Source: Candidatus Nanopelagicaceae bacterium
Lineage (GTDB): Bacteria > Actinomycetota > Actinomycetes > Nanopelagicales > Nanopelagicaceae
NCBI GenBank assembly: GCA_018882885.1
Contig: VERG01000012.1
Span: forward strand, 1-42,257
Direction of reading: 5' to 3'
DNA length: 42,257 bases
Shown: positions 32,201-42,257 of the stretch, piece after piece
How positions within the stretch are numbered: position 1 is the first letter of the stretch
How the letters are laid out: each line of letters opens with the position of its first letter
The notes under the pieces: generated by a model
What the model saw: the letters and a program-made list of their open reading frames with translations, nothing else
Database searches by the model: none
What the model was told of the DNA's origin: nothing
Translations under genes and position numbers: made by a program

Positions 32201-34554
32201 TGAGCACTCAAGAGATTGCAGCTGAGACTCAAGTAGAGATGATCACGGTAACCATTGATGGTTTTGAAGTTACCGTTCCAAAAGGCACATTAGTAATCCG
32301 TGCGGCAGAAAAATTGGGAATTCAGATTCCTAGATTCTGCGATCACCCATTACTTGATCCAGTCGGAGCTTGTCGCCAATGTTTGGTTGAGATTGAAATC
32401 AATGGTCGTAAGTTTCCAAAGCCACAAGCTTCATGCACTATTCCAGTAGAGCCAGGAATGATTGTTAATACCCAATTAACTTCGCCGGTTGCTGACAAAG
32501 CACAACAAGGCATCATGGAGTTGTTGTTGATCAATCACCCACTTGATTGCCCAGTGTGCGACAAGGGTGGCGAGTGTCCATTACAGAATCAAGCGATGAG
32601 CAATGGTCGCGAAGAGTCCCGCTTTGAAGGTTACAAGCGCACCTTTGAAAAACCGATCAATATTTCCTCGCAGGTTTTGCTAGATCGTGAGCGATGCATT
32701 CTTTGTGCCCGCTGCACCCGTTTTTCTGAGCAGATTGCAGGCGATCCATTCATTACTCTCAATGAACGTGGTGCGCTGCAGCAGGTTGGTATTTATGAGA
32801 AGGATCCATTTGAATCTTATTTCTCTGGAAATACCGTACAAATCTGCCCAGTAGGTGCGCTAACCGGCGCTTCTTACCGTTTCCGGGCCCGTCCTTTTGA
32901 TTTAGTTTCAACTCCATCTGCCTGCGAGCACTGCGCATCAGGTTGCGATATGCGCACCGATGTTCGTCGTGGCAAAACCTTGCGTCGCCTGGCTGGTGAT
33001 GATGCGCAGGTAAATGAGGAGTGGAACTGCGATAAGGGTCGATGGGCATTTAAGTATGTAACTCAAAAAGATCGCATCACAACACCATTGGTTCGTGGTG
33101 AGGATGGTGCGCTTCATGAAGCATCATGGCCAGAGGCGTTGGCCGCAGCCGCCGCAGGATTGGAAGCTAATCGTGCCGCTGTTCTTGTCGGTGGCCGTGC
33201 CACATTAGAAGATGCATATGGTTATGCAAAGTTTGCCCGCGTCGCACTTGGTACCAATGACATTGATTTCCGTGCACGCCTAACCTCTGAAGAGGAGCGC
33301 AGCTTCTTGGCCGCACATGTTGTGGGCACAACTGTTAATTACAAAGATTTGGACCGTGCCGATCACGTTGCACTACTTGGCTTTGAAGCAGAGGAAGAGT
33401 CACCAATTGTTTTCTTGCGTTTATATAAGCAGGTTCGCAAACGTGGTTTGAAGATTACTGCAGTGGCACCATTTGTTTCAGCCGGAAACAAAAAGTTGAA
33501 GGCGCAGTTGATTCCAACCGCTGCTGGTAATGAAGCTTCTGCAATTGCAAAGCTCTCTGGTCTAACAAATAAATCAGTGATCTTGGTGGGCGAGAGATTG
33601 TCAGAGAGCGCCGGTGGAATTTCCGCAGCTGTTGCTTTGGCGCAATCCTCTGGAGCTAAGTTGGCTTGGATCCCACGTCGTGCTGGTGAGCGTGGTGCAT
33701 TAGAAGCTGGTGCGATTGGCAACCTGCTTCCAGGAGGCCGTCCCGTAACTGATTCCGCAGCCCGCGTTGATTTACAAGCGGCCTGGGGTGTCGAGAATCT
33801 TCCAGCCAATATCGGCCGTGATACCAATGCAATTCTGGATGATTTAAAGCATGGAAATATCGAGGCTTTGTTGGTCGGCGGAGTTGATCCGCTAGATATC
33901 TCTGCGCATCATCATGATGGCTTAGCAAAAGCTTTTGTAGTTTCACTCGAAATTCGCCACAGTGCAATCACTGAAATAGCCAATGTGGTCCTTCCTGTTG
34001 CAGCGGTTGTCGAAAAGAGCGGCAGCTTTGTTAACTGGGAAGGTCGCAACCGCAGCTTTGATACCGCGATTGCAGATTCACTAACCCGCAGCGATGTACG
34101 AATACTTTCGATGTTGGCTGATCAAATGGGAACTCCAATTAATCTGCCTACTGTTACCGCGGCCCGCGAAGAGTTCAACTCACTTGGCTCATGGGAGTCA
34201 CATGCAACATTTGCGCCAGTAGCAGCTGCTTCAGTTACCGCTCCTGCAGACAAAGCACTGCTCTCTTCTTGGAGATTGTTGCTTGATGCTGGTTCGTTGC
34301 AGGATGGCGAAAATAATTTGGCAGGTACCGCGCATCCATCGGTTGCGGTTATCTCTGCCAACCGTGCTAATTCTCTTGGAGTGAATGCCGGTGACCTAAT
34401 TACAGTTTCTACTTCAAATGGTGCAATTACCTTGCCTTGTGAGATAGCAGAGATTGAAGATAGTTCAGTTTGGATTCCACGTAATTCGACAAACAGCAAG
34501 GCGATTGCAACCCTGGGTGTTGCATCCGGAGTTGTATCGGTGGTGAAGGCATGA
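32200..34554 (+). CDS. nuoG: NADH-quinone oxidoreductase subunit G
   Basis: NuoG is the large iron-sulfur subunit of the peripheral arm. The 784-residue protein shows N1b ligands (Cys47, Cys58, Cys61, Cys79), N5 (His113, Cys117, Cys120, Cys126), N4 (Cys166, Cys169, Cys172, Cys216) and also the extra N7 motif (Cys242, Cys245, Cys249, Cys277, pattern CxxCxxxCx27C). After about residue 300 comes a shortened molybdopterin-oxidoreductase-like domain without a cofactor, richer in Ala and less conserved in look. It overlaps nuoH by four bases. Confidence 0.97.
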   Translation: MSTQEIAAETQVEMITVTIDGFEVTVPKGTLVIRAAEKLGIQIPRFCDHPLLDPVGACRQCLVEIEINGRKFPKPQASCTIPVEPGMIVNTQLTSPVADKAQQGIMELLLINHPLDCPVCDKGGECPLQNQAMSNGREESRFEGYKRTFEKPINISSQVLLDRERCILCARCTRFSEQIAGDPFITLNERGALQQVGIYEKDPFESYFSGNTVQICPVGALTGASYRFRARPFDLVSTPSACEHCASGCDMRTDVRRGKTLRRLAGDDAQVNEEWNCDKGRWAFKYVTQKDRITTPLVRGEDGALHEASWPEALAAAAAGLEANRAAVLVGGRATLEDAYGYAKFARVALGTNDIDFRARLTSEEERSFLAAHVVGTTVNYKDLDRADHVALLGFEAEEESPIVFLRLYKQVRKRGLKITAVAPFVSAGNKKLKAQLIPTAAGNEASAIAKLSGLTNKSVILVGERLSESAGGISAAVALAQSSGAKLAWIPRRAGERGALEAGAIGNLLPGGRPVTDSAARVDLQAAWGVENLPANIGRDTNAILDDLKHGNIEALLVGGVDPLDISAHHHDGLAKAFVVSLEIRHSAITEIANVVLPVAAVVEKSGSFVNWEGRNRSFDTAIADSLTRSDVRILSMLADQMGTPINLPTVTAAREEFNSLGSWESHATFAPVAAASVTAPADKALLSSWRLLLDAGSLQDGENNLAGTAHPSVAVISANRANSLGVNAGDLITVSTSNGAITLPCEIAEIEDSSVWIPRNSTNSKAIATLGVASGVVSVVKA

Positions 34555-35771
34555 GTAACTCATCTTTATTGTTAGATGATCCAGGTTGGGTAATCGCTCT
34601 TAAAGGACTTTTAATCTTCGTACTTTGCGTAGTACTTACTTTGCTCTCAGTTTGGGGCGAGCGTCGCATCGTGGCCCGGATGCAGATGCGTCTTGGTCCG
34701 AACCGTGTTGGTCCCTTTGGAATTGTGCAGGCCTTGGCCGATGGTGTGAAGCTGGCATTAAAAGAGGACATCATCCCGAAAGCTGCCGATAGAGCGGTCT
34801 TTATTCTGGCTCCAATAATCAGCGCCACAACCTGCTTTATGGCCTTTGCGGTTATCCCAATGACTGGAAAAGTTAATTTCTTTGGTGAAGAAACCGTCAT
34901 GCAGCTAACCGATCTACCGGTTGGTGTGCTTTATGTATTAGCGACCGCATCAATTGGGGTTTATGGAATTGTCTTGGCGGGCTGGTCTTCAGGATCAACC
35001 TATCCACTACTCGGTGGTCTGCGCTCCAGCGCCCAGGTGATCTCTTATGAAATCGCGATGGGACTCTCCTTTGTTGGGGTATTTATCTACGCAGGTTCCA
35101 TGTCCACCGGCGACATCATCGCTTCACAATCAACCTGGTGGAATGTTGTTGTGCTCTTCCCATCCTTTGCGATTTATGTAATCTCAATGGTCGGTGAAAC
35201 AAACCGTGCGCCATTTGATTTAGCAGAGGCAGAAGGTGAGTTAGTTGGTGGCTTCCACACCGAGTACTCATCATTGAAGTTCGCACTCTTCTTCTTGGCG
35301 GAGTATGTAAATATCATCGCGGTTTCTGCACTTGCCACGACCTTGTTCTTAGGTGGACCAAGCGCTCCTCCAGGATTGGGCTTTACCTCAGATTGGCTGG
35401 GCGGATGGTTTAGCTTTATCTGGTTCTTCCTAAAGGTATTTGGATTTTTCTTCTTCTTTGTTTGGCTCCGGGGCACCCTGCCAAGGTTGCGTTATGACCA
35501 GTTCATGAAGTTTGGCTGGAAGGTTTTGATTCCAGTAAATGTGGCCTGGATCTTGGTGGTTGCAACTCTTCGTTTGATGACACAACAAGGCGCTTCACAG
35601 TTCATGATTGCAGCCTTCACAGGCGGCGTTGTTTTGGCCGTGTTATTTGCGATGTCGGTTTACGACTCAACAAAGAAAAAAGCAGAAGAGCGCTCCCGTT
35701 ATGTCGGCGAGATGCCAGAGCCTTCATTCCCAGTTCCTGCGCTACCTTCAATCAAGAAAGCGGATGAGTAA
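34551..35771 (+). CDS. nuoH: NADH-quinone oxidoreductase subunit H
   Basis: NuoH is the membrane subunit that joins the arms and forms part of the quinone chamber. The 406-residue protein has eight or nine helices and the hallmark [20 protein letters not shown] after the first helix, [11 protein letters not shown], the loop [13 protein letters not shown], and [21 protein letters not shown] hydrophilic C-terminal tail of about 50 residues (from [12 protein letters not shown]) is usual in actinobacteria. It overlaps nuoI by one base. Confidence 0.98.
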   Translation: MSNSSLLLDDPGWVIALKGLLIFVLCVVLTLLSVWGERRIVARMQMRLGPNRVGPFGIVQALADGVKLALKEDIIPKAADRAVFILAPIISATTCFMAFAVIPMTGKVNFFGEETVMQLTDLPVGVLYVLATASIGVYGIVLAGWSSGSTYPLLGGLRSSAQVISYEIAMGLSFVGVFIYAGSMSTGDIIASQSTWWNVVVLFPSFAIYVISMVGETNRAPFDLAEAEGELVGGFHTEYSSLKFALFFLAEYVNIIAVSALATTLFLGGPSAPPGLGFTSDWLGGWFSFIWFFLKVFGFFFFFVWLRGTLPRLRYDQFMKFGWKVLIPVNVAWILVVATLRLMTQQGASQFMIAAFTGGVVLAVLFAMSVYDSTKKKAEERSRYVGEMPEPSFPVPALPSIKKADE

Positions 35772-36388
35772 TGAGCGAATTTCATTTAGAGCCCAAGCGC
35801 TCCGACGCGATTGAAAAGGCCGCAGAATCTGCGGTTCCAGTATTTGGCCAAGAGCCAGCCAGCTTCTTTAAGCAGCTCAAAGGCTTCTGGGTCACTTTCA
35901 GCACTATGTTTAAGAAGCCCAACACCATTGAGTATCCAGAGGTAAAGCCTGAGGTACAACCTCGTTTTCATGGTCGTCACCAACTAAATCGTTATGAAGA
36001 TGGTTTAGAAAAATGTATTGGTTGCGAGCTTTGTGCTTGGGCCTGTCCAGCGGATGCGATTTATGTTGAAGGTGAAAATAACACTGAAGAGAACCGTATG
36101 TCTCCTGGTGAACGTCATGCCAAGGTTTATCAGATCAACTATCTGCGTTGTATTTTCTGCGGACTTTGTATCGAAGCTTGCCCAACCCGCGCGCTCACAA
36201 TGACAAATGAATACGAGATCGCTGATGACAAACGCGAAAAATTGATTTGGGAGAAAGAGGATTTGTTGGCTCCACTTCGTAACGGAATGTTGATGCCTCC
36301 TCATCCAATGTATCCAGGCTCTGATCATCACAACTATTACCGTGGTGAGATTAAAGAATCACATCCCTCACAAGAGGTTAATAAATGA
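35771..36388 (+). CDS. nuoI: NADH-quinone oxidoreductase subunit I
   Basis: NuoI carries clusters N6a and N6b. The 205-residue protein has two ferredoxin motifs: Cys82-x2-Cys85-x2-Cys88-x3-Cys92 ([12 protein letters not shown]) and Cys127-x2-Cys130-x2-Cys133-x3-Cys137 ([12 protein letters not shown]). The N-terminal 60 residues include the amphipathic membrane-contact segment [19 protein letters not shown]. The C-terminus is a hydrophilic tail with several histidines. It overlaps nuoJ by four bases. Confidence 0.98.
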   Translation: MSEFHLEPKRSDAIEKAAESAVPVFGQEPASFFKQLKGFWVTFSTMFKKPNTIEYPEVKPEVQPRFHGRHQLNRYEDGLEKCIGCELCAWACPADAIYVEGENNTEENRMSPGERHAKVYQINYLRCIFCGLCIEACPTRALTMTNEYEIADDKREKLIWEKEDLLAPLRNGMLMPPHPMYPGSDHHNYYRGEIKESHPSQEVNK

Positions 36389-37149
36389 CCGGTGAATCAG
36401 TTTTGTTCTGGGTGTTAGCACCTCTTGCGGTTGCTGCTGCGATTGCGATGTTGTTTATGAAGAAGGCGGTGCACTCCGCAATTCTTCTTGCTTGGGTGAT
36501 GATTACCTTGGCGATTTTCTACATCACTCTTGAGGCACCATTCCTCGGCATTGTGCAGATTGTGGTTTACACCGGCGCGGTAATGATGCTCTTCCTATTT
36601 ATCTTGATGTTGGTCGGTGTCGATTCCTCAGATTCATTGGTCGAGAAGATCAAAGGTTTGCGAACCGTTGCCATCTTTACTGTTTTGGGATTTGTTGGCG
36701 CACTTACCTCTTTGATTGCCCGTACCGATAATGGTCAAGCCCCAGTTGGTCTAGGTGAAGCAAACTCTGGTGGAAATGTACAGGGCATCGCAGAGTTAAT
36801 TTTTGGTGATTATGTCTGGGCTTTTGAGGTCATCTCTGCTCTTCTAATTACTGCGGCACTTGGTGCGATGGTGCTCGGTCACTCTGAAAAGAGTGGAGTA
36901 GCCAAAACCTCGCAAAGAGCCCGTTCTATCGCCCGTTTCCGCGGCAAATCAATCGCCACCGCTGCAGGTTTACCCGGTTCTGGTGTTTATGCCCGCAACA
37001 ATGCGGTTGATTTACCGGCTTTGTTGCCAGATGGAAAGCCATCAGATCTTTCAATTGCCGAAGTCCTACATCGCCGCGGCGATGTTCAAGAGACCAAGTC
37101 TTATGCGTTGGAAGGTTTGCCCAAGATTGATGAGGAGGGTAATAAGTAA
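36385..37149 (+). CDS. nuoJ: NADH-quinone oxidoreductase subunit J
   Basis: NuoJ is a membrane-arm subunit with five helices. The conserved third-helix segment [21 protein letters not shown] (in parts) contains the pi-bulge region that links quinone chemistry to proton pumping. The 254-residue protein has a hydrophilic C-terminal extension of about 85 residues after the last helix, with an Arg-rich stretch [12 protein letters not shown]. Actinobacterial NuoJ proteins are commonly this long. The stop overlaps the nuoK ATG by one base. Confidence 0.96.
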   Translation: MTGESVLFWVLAPLAVAAAIAMLFMKKAVHSAILLAWVMITLAIFYITLEAPFLGIVQIVVYTGAVMMLFLFILMLVGVDSSDSLVEKIKGLRTVAIFTVLGFVGALTSLIARTDNGQAPVGLGEANSGGNVQGIAELIFGDYVWAFEVISALLITAALGAMVLGHSEKSGVAKTSQRARSIARFRGKSIATAAGLPGSGVYARNNAVDLPALLPDGKPSDLSIAEVLHRRGDVQETKSYALEGLPKIDEEGNK

Positions 37150-37448
37150 TGAATCCAACTAATTACCTTTATCTCTCCGCAATTCTTTTCTCTATTGGTG
37201 CGGTCGGCGTGGTTGTGCGTCGTAACGCCATTGTGGTTTTTATGTGCATCGAGCTAATGCTGAATGCCGCCAACTTAGCTTTTGTGACCTTTGCGAAGAT
37301 GAATGGCAACCTAGAAGGTCAGGTCATCGCTTTCTTTACAATGGTGGTTGCGGCCTGCGAAGTTGTTGTGGGTCTAGCAATTATCGTCACCATCTTCCGT
37401 TCCCGCCGATCTGCATCAGTTGATGATGCAAGTTTGTTGAGCCGATAA
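37149..37448 (+). CDS. nuoK: NADH-quinone oxidoreductase subunit K
   Basis: NuoK is the small MrpC-like membrane subunit. The 99-residue protein has three helices with the two membrane glutamates of the proton pathway, in [15 protein letters not shown] and in [18 protein letters not shown]-type RRNAIVVFM precedes the second helix, as in the family. nuoL follows immediately, with its ATG on the base after the stop. Confidence 0.97.
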   Translation: MNPTNYLYLSAILFSIGAVGVVVRRNAIVVFMCIELMLNAANLAFVTFAKMNGNLEGQVIAFFTMVVAACEVVVGLAIIVTIFRSRRSASVDDASLLSR

Positions 37449-39335
37449 ATGACATCAGATAACTTGGTTTATTTAATCGCGCTGCCACTCTTTAGTGCGG
37501 CGCTATTGATGTTGTTGGGTCGCAAAGCCGATAAGTGGGGCCACATTTTTGCTACCTTGGTTTCAGCTAGCACCTTTGTAATCGGTGCCATGGAGTTCTT
37601 GGCGATGCGTGATCGTCCCGAGGAGTCCCGCGCGGTTACCCAGAAGCTATTTACCTGGATATCAGTTGGCTCATTTAATGTTGATGCTGGATTGTTGTTG
37701 GATCAACTATCGATTGCATTCGTACTTTTGATTACCGGTGTTGGAACCTTGATTCATATCTACTCCATCGCCTATATGTCACATGACAGAGATCGACGCC
37801 GCTTCTTCTCCTATTTGAACCTCTTTATTGCCGCGATGTTGCTCTTGGTTTTGGGCGACTCCTACCTCAACCTTTATGTGGGCTGGGAGGGCGTGGGCCT
37901 TGCCTCATACCTACTTATTGGCTTCTGGAATCAAAAGCCGGAGTACGCCACAGCAGCAAAGAAGGCCTTCGTAGCCAACCGTGTTGGTGATCTTGGTTTA
38001 TCAATCGCCATCATGATTGCTTTCGCAAACTTTGGCGCAGTTTCCTTTATTGGAATTGAAGAAAAAGTTGGCGGAGCGAGTGAAACCGCATTGACCGCTA
38101 TGGGTCTGATGTTGTTGCTGGCCGCGACCGGAAAATCTGCGCAGTTCCCATTGCAAGCCTGGTTAGGCGATGCGATGGCTGGCCCTACTCCAGTGTCAGC
38201 TTTGATTCACGCCGCGACCATGGTGACCGCAGGTGTATACCTAATCACCCGTTCTAACTTTGTATTTGATAACGCACCTAATGCACAGCTCGCTGTTGTA
38301 ATTATTGGCGCGATTACATTGTTGTTTGGTGCGATTATCGGTACCGCAAAAGATGACATTAAGAAAGCACTTGCTGCCTCCACAATGTCGCAGATCGGTT
38401 ACATGATTATGGCAACCGGTTTTGGTCCTGCGGGTTACGCCTTTGCGATTATGCATCTACTAACCCATGGCTTCTTCAAGGCGGGAATGTTCTTGGGTGC
38501 CGGTTCAGTAATGCATGGCATGAATGATGAAGTCAATATGCGTCGTTATGGTGGCTTGGCAAAGTTAATGCCAATCACAACAATCACATTTGGTCTAGGT
38601 TATTTGGCGATTATTGGTGTGCCACCATTTGCCGGCTTCTACTCTAAAGACAAGATTATTGAGACCGCATTTAATGCTGGTGGGGTGCAAGGAGTTATCT
38701 TTGGTTCCACTGCACTTCTTGGTGCGATCATCACCGCGTTTTACATGACCCGCGTGATGATGATGACCTTCTTTGGTAACAAGCGTTGGGCTGATGATGC
38801 TCATCCACATGAGTCGCCCTTCTTAATGTGGGCGCCGATGGCGGTTTTGGCGGTTGGTTCAGTGGCCTCCGGATACCTGCTTTATAGCGGAAAAGCCATT
38901 GTTAATTGGCTCGCTCCGGTGGTTGACCCGCATCATCATGAGCATGAAGAGTTCCTGCCTCCGATTGTGGTCACCAGCTTGGCGGTTACCGCAGTAGTAA
39001 TTGGTGTTGGAATCGCATTGGCGAAATACCGCGGCGAACTTTCTGCAACTGCGCCACAAGATGTAAGTATCTTTACCCGCGTAGCACGTCGCGACCTATT
39101 GCAGGATGATGCGAATGAGTTCATGTTTATGCGCCCCGGCCAGAAATTAACTGAGGTACTAGTGAAAACTGATGACAAGGTAATTGATGGTGTGGTCCGA
39201 GGTGTTGCCGCATCAACCGTTGGCAGCGCGCGCGGTATGCGAAAGATGCAAACAGGTTATGTTCGTAATTACGCGCTTCTAATTCTGCTTGGCGCACTTG
39301 CCGCATTTATAGCAATCTTGGTGGTGACACTATGA
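37449..39335 (+). CDS. nuoL: NADH-quinone oxidoreductase subunit L
   Basis: NuoL is the distal antiporter-like proton-pumping subunit. The 628-residue protein shows [18 protein letters not shown] (key membrane Glu in helix 5), [35 protein letters not shown] (in parts; Lys of helix 7 and the helix 8 His), and [20 protein letters not shown] with the broken-helix Lys. The C-terminal part includes a His-rich loop (PHHHEHEE), the long lateral-helix region and a last anchor helix. It overlaps nuoM by four bases. Confidence 0.97.
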   Translation: MTSDNLVYLIALPLFSAALLMLLGRKADKWGHIFATLVSASTFVIGAMEFLAMRDRPEESRAVTQKLFTWISVGSFNVDAGLLLDQLSIAFVLLITGVGTLIHIYSIAYMSHDRDRRRFFSYLNLFIAAMLLLVLGDSYLNLYVGWEGVGLASYLLIGFWNQKPEYATAAKKAFVANRVGDLGLSIAIMIAFANFGAVSFIGIEEKVGGASETALTAMGLMLLLAATGKSAQFPLQAWLGDAMAGPTPVSALIHAATMVTAGVYLITRSNFVFDNAPNAQLAVVIIGAITLLFGAIIGTAKDDIKKALAASTMSQIGYMIMATGFGPAGYAFAIMHLLTHGFFKAGMFLGAGSVMHGMNDEVNMRRYGGLAKLMPITTITFGLGYLAIIGVPPFAGFYSKDKIIETAFNAGGVQGVIFGSTALLGAIITAFYMTRVMMMTFFGNKRWADDAHPHESPFLMWAPMAVLAVGSVASGYLLYSGKAIVNWLAPVVDPHHHEHEEFLPPIVVTSLAVTAVVIGVGIALAKYRGELSATAPQDVSIFTRVARRDLLQDDANEFMFMRPGQKLTEVLVKTDDKVIDGVVRGVAASTVGSARGMRKMQTGYVRNYALLILLGALAAFIAILVVTL

Positions 39336-40843
39336 ACCTACTAACCAGCATGGGCGCTTTGCCACTACTAGGTGCATTGCTCATTGCTTTGTTGCCAGCT
39401 GCAAATACCAAGTTAATTAAGCAAGCGGCCTTTGCGATTTCCTTACTTGTGGCAGGCGTTGGTTTTGCTGCTGCCTTTGGTTTTGATAAGAACCTTACTG
39501 AGTTTCAGTATGTAGAGCGGTTTTCTTGGATCCCAGCTTTAGGAATTAATTACCAGCTTGGTGTTGATGGCATTTCGTTAATTCTGATTTTGCTATCGGT
39601 CATCTTGGTGCCAATCGTTATTTTGGCGGGTTGGAATGAGTCAGAGAATGGTCGCTTCAGCGTTAAGACCTTCTATGTATTAATCCTGATTCTAGAAACC
39701 ATGATGATCGGAGTCTTTGCCGCTACCGATGTCTTCCTCTTCTACGTTTTCTTCGAGGCGATGTTGATCCCGGTCTATTTCTTAATTGGTGGATATGGCT
39801 CAGGTGCGCGCCAGGCAGCGGCTGTGAAGTTCCTGCTTTACAGCTTATTTGGCGGGCTTTTGATGCTGGCCTCAATCATCGGCCTCTTTGTTATCTCTGG
39901 CAATCAAATCGGCCGCACTATGGATATTGAGGCGCTTTCCACATTGCAGATTGATGCCACAACCCAAAACTTCTTATTCCTCGGATTCTTTATCGCCTTT
40001 GCGATTAAAGCTCCGTTGTGGCCGATGCACACCTGGTTGCCAGATGCTGCAAAATCAGCAACACCTGGAACCTCGGTGTTGCTGTTAGGTGTTCTCGACA
40101 AAGTTGGAACCTTCGGAATGATCCGTTATTGCATCGAACTATTCCCTGATGCATCACGCACCTTTACACCTTTGATTATTGTGCTTTCAGTAATCTCAAT
40201 TCTTTACGGCGCATTCCTAGCAATTGGTCAAAAAGATATAAAGGGATTGATTGCATTCACTTCGATCTCTCACTTTGGATTTATAACTCTGGGAATCTTT
40301 GCGATGACCTCACAAGGACACTCCGGTGCCACCTTGTATATGTTGAACCATGGCTTCTCTACAGCCGCCTTGTTCTTGGTTGCGGGTTGGATGATTTCCC
40401 GTCGCGGATCCTCAACCATCGCTGAGTTTGGTGGCTTGCAAAGAGTTACCCCGATTATGGCTTGGAGCTTTTTCATTGCAGGTATGTCATCACTAGCGCT
40501 ACCTGGATTATCTAGCTTTGTCAGCGAGTTCTTAGTTTTGGTCGGCACATATACCCGTTACCCAGTAGCAGCGGTGATTGCTACCTTCGGAATTATTTTG
40601 GCGGCTTTGTACATTCTTATTCCAGTACAAAAAGCTTTGCATGGTCCGACCACTCCAGGTAATGAAAATCTGCCGGATCTAAACAAGCGTGAGATTGCAG
40701 CGATTGCACCTGTGATTGCGGTAATCATTTTCTTGGGCTTCTATCCAAAACCTGCTTTGGAGATTATTAATCCAGCAGCTATCGACACGATTTCTCGGGC
40801 TGGCTTTAGCGATCCCGCCCCGGTTGTAGGAGGCAATAAATGA
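39332..40843 (+). CDS. nuoM: NADH-quinone oxidoreductase subunit M
   Basis: NuoM is the second antiporter-like subunit. The 503-residue protein has about 14 helices, with the helix 5 glutamate in [17 protein letters not shown], the helix 7 lysine in [17 protein letters not shown], the broken-helix segment [16 protein letters not shown] with [16 protein letters not shown], and [14 protein letters not shown] near the end. Length and motifs are normal. The stop overlaps the nuoN start, and AGGAGG near its 3' end serves nuoN. Confidence 0.97.
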   Translation: MNLLTSMGALPLLGALLIALLPAANTKLIKQAAFAISLLVAGVGFAAAFGFDKNLTEFQYVERFSWIPALGINYQLGVDGISLILILLSVILVPIVILAGWNESENGRFSVKTFYVLILILETMMIGVFAATDVFLFYVFFEAMLIPVYFLIGGYGSGARQAAAVKFLLYSLFGGLLMLASIIGLFVISGNQIGRTMDIEALSTLQIDATTQNFLFLGFFIAFAIKAPLWPMHTWLPDAAKSATPGTSVLLLGVLDKVGTFGMIRYCIELFPDASRTFTPLIIVLSVISILYGAFLAIGQKDIKGLIAFTSISHFGFITLGIFAMTSQGHSGATLYMLNHGFSTAALFLVAGWMISRRGSSTIAEFGGLQRVTPIMAWSFFIAGMSSLALPGLSSFVSEFLVLVGTYTRYPVAAVIATFGIILAALYILIPVQKALHGPTTPGNENLPDLNKREIAAIAPVIAVIIFLGFYPKPALEIINPAAIDTISRAGFSDPAPVVGGNK

Positions 40844-42257
40844 TGAGTTTTAACTCTCCTGCACTGCAATATGGCGCCCTTGCGCCGATGTTGGTGATCT
40901 TTGGTGCTGCGGTAATCGCAGTCATCGTGGAAGCTTTTGTCTCTGCAAAGCTCCGACCAGCTCTGCAATTAGCGATCGCATTAGGCGCTGTGATTCTCTC
41001 CTTTGCCCAGGTTCTCGGGTTGCGCGGAACTCAATCTGCCAATGCAGCTGTCAACTCAGTAATTGTTGATGGTCCGGTTTTGTTTATGCAGGGAACTATT
41101 TTGGTTTTGGCCTTCTTTGCATTTTTATTGCTGGCCGATACCGATGCTTTTGCCGCCCAAGCTTCTGCAATTCCTGGCTCAAGTGAAGAGCGCACCGCTT
41201 TGCAGACCGGCAAGATTCAAACTGAGTTTTATCCTTTAACTTTGTTTGCGGTTGGCGGAATGATGTTGTTCCCAGCTGCCAATGATCTGATTACTTTGTT
41301 TGTGGCCCTCGAAGTTCTCTCCTTGCCACTTTATTTGATGGCCGGACTTTCTCGTCGTCGCAGATTGCTCTCTCAAGAAGCAGCTTTGAAGTACTTCTTA
41401 CTTGGTGCCTACTCATCAGCCTTTTTCCTATTTGGCGCCGCATTCCTATATGGATACGCCGGAGATGTTTCACTAAACGCAATCCGCGATGCGGTGGCAG
41501 GTGGTTCATCCAATGAAGCATTTCTATTAATTGGAATGATTTCACTTAGCGTTGGATTGCTATTCAAAGTTGGCGCCGCACCATTTCACGCCTGGACCCC
41601 AGATGTTTATCAAGGTGCGCCAACCCCAGTAACGGCATTTATGGCAGCTGCAACAAAGGTCGCCGCTTTCGGTGCGATGTTACGCATTTTCTATGTTGCT
41701 TTGGGTGGCGCTGTCTGGAGCTGGAAGCCAATACTTACCGCAGTAGCGATTTTGACCATGGTTGTGGGCTCAGTAATCGCTATCGCCCAGCGTGATGTGA
41801 AGCGAATGTTGGCTTACTCCTCAATCGCCCATGCTGGTTTCTTGCTAACCGGCGTCCTGGCACTCAGCCAGGAAGGTCTAGAGGCCTCGCTGTTTTATCT
41901 GGCTACATATGGATTTTCAACATTAGGCGCATTTGCTTTGATTACTCTGGTCAGGGATTCCTCTGGAGAGGTAACAGATCTGAATCGTTGGGTTGGTTTA
42001 GCAAAACGTTCACCAGGTGTGGCTTTGTTGTTTGCCACATTCCTACTTTCCTTTGCCGGTATTCCTTTAACAGCCGGCTTCATTGGAAAGTTCACTATCT
42101 TTACCGCGGCTTATGACAGTGGAAATATCGCAGTAGTTGTTGCTGGCGTTCTCTCCAGCGCGATCGCGGCTTTCTTCTATATCCGGGTAATTGTGATGAT
42201 GTTCTTTACCGATGCGCAGGATGACACGGTTTCAGTAACCATTCCATCGCTTTACAC
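40840..42257 (+). CDS. nuoN: NADH-quinone oxidoreductase subunit N, 3' end outside window
   Basis: NuoN is the third antiporter-like subunit, next to NuoK. The frame is open from ATG 40840 ([12 protein letters not shown]) to the window edge, about 472 residues, so the stop is missing because the window ends. The visible motifs are FVALEVLSLPLYLMAG (helix 5 Glu), ALKYFLLGAYSSAFFLFG, FKVGAAPFHAWTPDVYQGAPTPVTAFMA (in parts; helix 7 Lys), RDVKRMLAYSSIAHAGFLLTG and FAGIPLTAGFIGKF. AGGAGG seven bases upstream sets the start; a second ATG at 40843 is equally possible. It is the last canonical nuo gene. Confidence 0.97.
   Translation, partial: MMSFNSPALQYGALAPMLVIFGAAVIAVIVEAFVSAKLRPALQLAIALGAVILSFAQVLGLRGTQSANAAVNSVIVDGPVLFMQGTILVLAFFAFLLLADTDAFAAQASAIPGSSEERTALQTGKIQTEFYPLTLFAVGGMMLFPAANDLITLFVALEVLSLPLYLMAGLSRRRRLLSQEAALKYFLLGAYSSAFFLFGAAFLYGYAGDVSLNAIRDAVAGGSSNEAFLLIGMISLSVGLLFKVGAAPFHAWTPDVYQGAPTPVTAFMAAATKVAAFGAMLRIFYVALGGAVWSWKPILTAVAILTMVVGSVIAIAQRDVKRMLAYSSIAHAGFLLTGVLALSQEGLEASLFYLATYGFSTLGAFALITLVRDSSGEVTDLNRWVGLAKRSPGVALLFATFLLSFAGIPLTAGFIGKFTIFTAAYDSGNIAVVVAGVLSSAIAAFFYIRVIVMMFFTDAQDDTVSVTIPSLY

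Noticed and set aside
1-42257. CRISPR arrays, IS elements or prophage structural genes
   Set aside because: No regularly spaced repeats, transposase or phage-type proteins are visible; the island evidence is limited to the att site and atypical genes.

Overview
The window looks like the chromosome of a small, streamlined, moderately low-GC actinobacterium. Ca. Nanopelagicales (freshwater acI type) is my best guess; this rests on gene content, overlaps and promoter style, not on a marker-gene search. Supporting signs are a 32-residue bS22-type ribosomal protein after proC, an XPB helicase next to its Rv0862c-like partner, a Ccs (system II) cytochrome c cluster in the order phosphatase-TlpA-CcdA-ResB-CcsB, a menaquinone pathway and a complete 14-subunit complex I operon. 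Much of the order recalls Mycobacterium tuberculosis Rv0500-Rv0558 (from memory). Genes are packed with 1-4 bp overlaps, tail-to-tail overlaps and 20-60 bp divergent gaps. Many first genes have a TAnnnT-like -10 box only 6-9 bp before the start codon, as expected for leaderless mRNAs.

Region 1 (1-3247) is different. It holds four unfamiliar exported proteins: a 4-Cys protein, a compact subtilisin-like protease, a DUF4333-like lipoprotein and a 6-Cys protein. It ends at the 3' half of a tRNA, probably tRNA-Thr(CGU), running from the anticodon loop to the discriminator base. Just inside are spaced CTGAAC/CGAAC repeats. I read this as the right end of an integrated element or genomic island whose left end, integrase and intact tRNA lie outside the window.

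Region 2 (3257-13679) is conserved backbone with proC and bS22, a large secreted metalloprotease with FN3 and propeller-like domains, a small basic protein, a Cys-cluster protein divergent from a glutaredoxin-like protein, XPB helicase coupled to an M20 peptidase, a helicase-associated protein and a HAD phosphatase. Region 3 (13744-17977) is the haem-delivery and cytochrome c maturation operon. Region 4 (17981-19993) holds a pirin, two divergent GNAT acetyltransferases and a small membrane protein.

Region 5 (20003-27326) is the menaquinone pathway: menF makes isochorismate; menD, menC, menE and menB build the naphthoate ring; menA prenylates it and menG methylates it. The genes sit in two divergent pairs, menE-menA against menB-menC-menD and menF against menG. 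Region 6 (27366 to the end) is nuoA-nuoN in canonical order, with nuoN cut by the window edge. Together regions 3, 5 and 6 encode the NADH dehydrogenase, its quinone, and the cytochrome maturation needed downstream. There are no rRNA genes, complete tRNAs, CRISPR arrays or IS elements that I can see.
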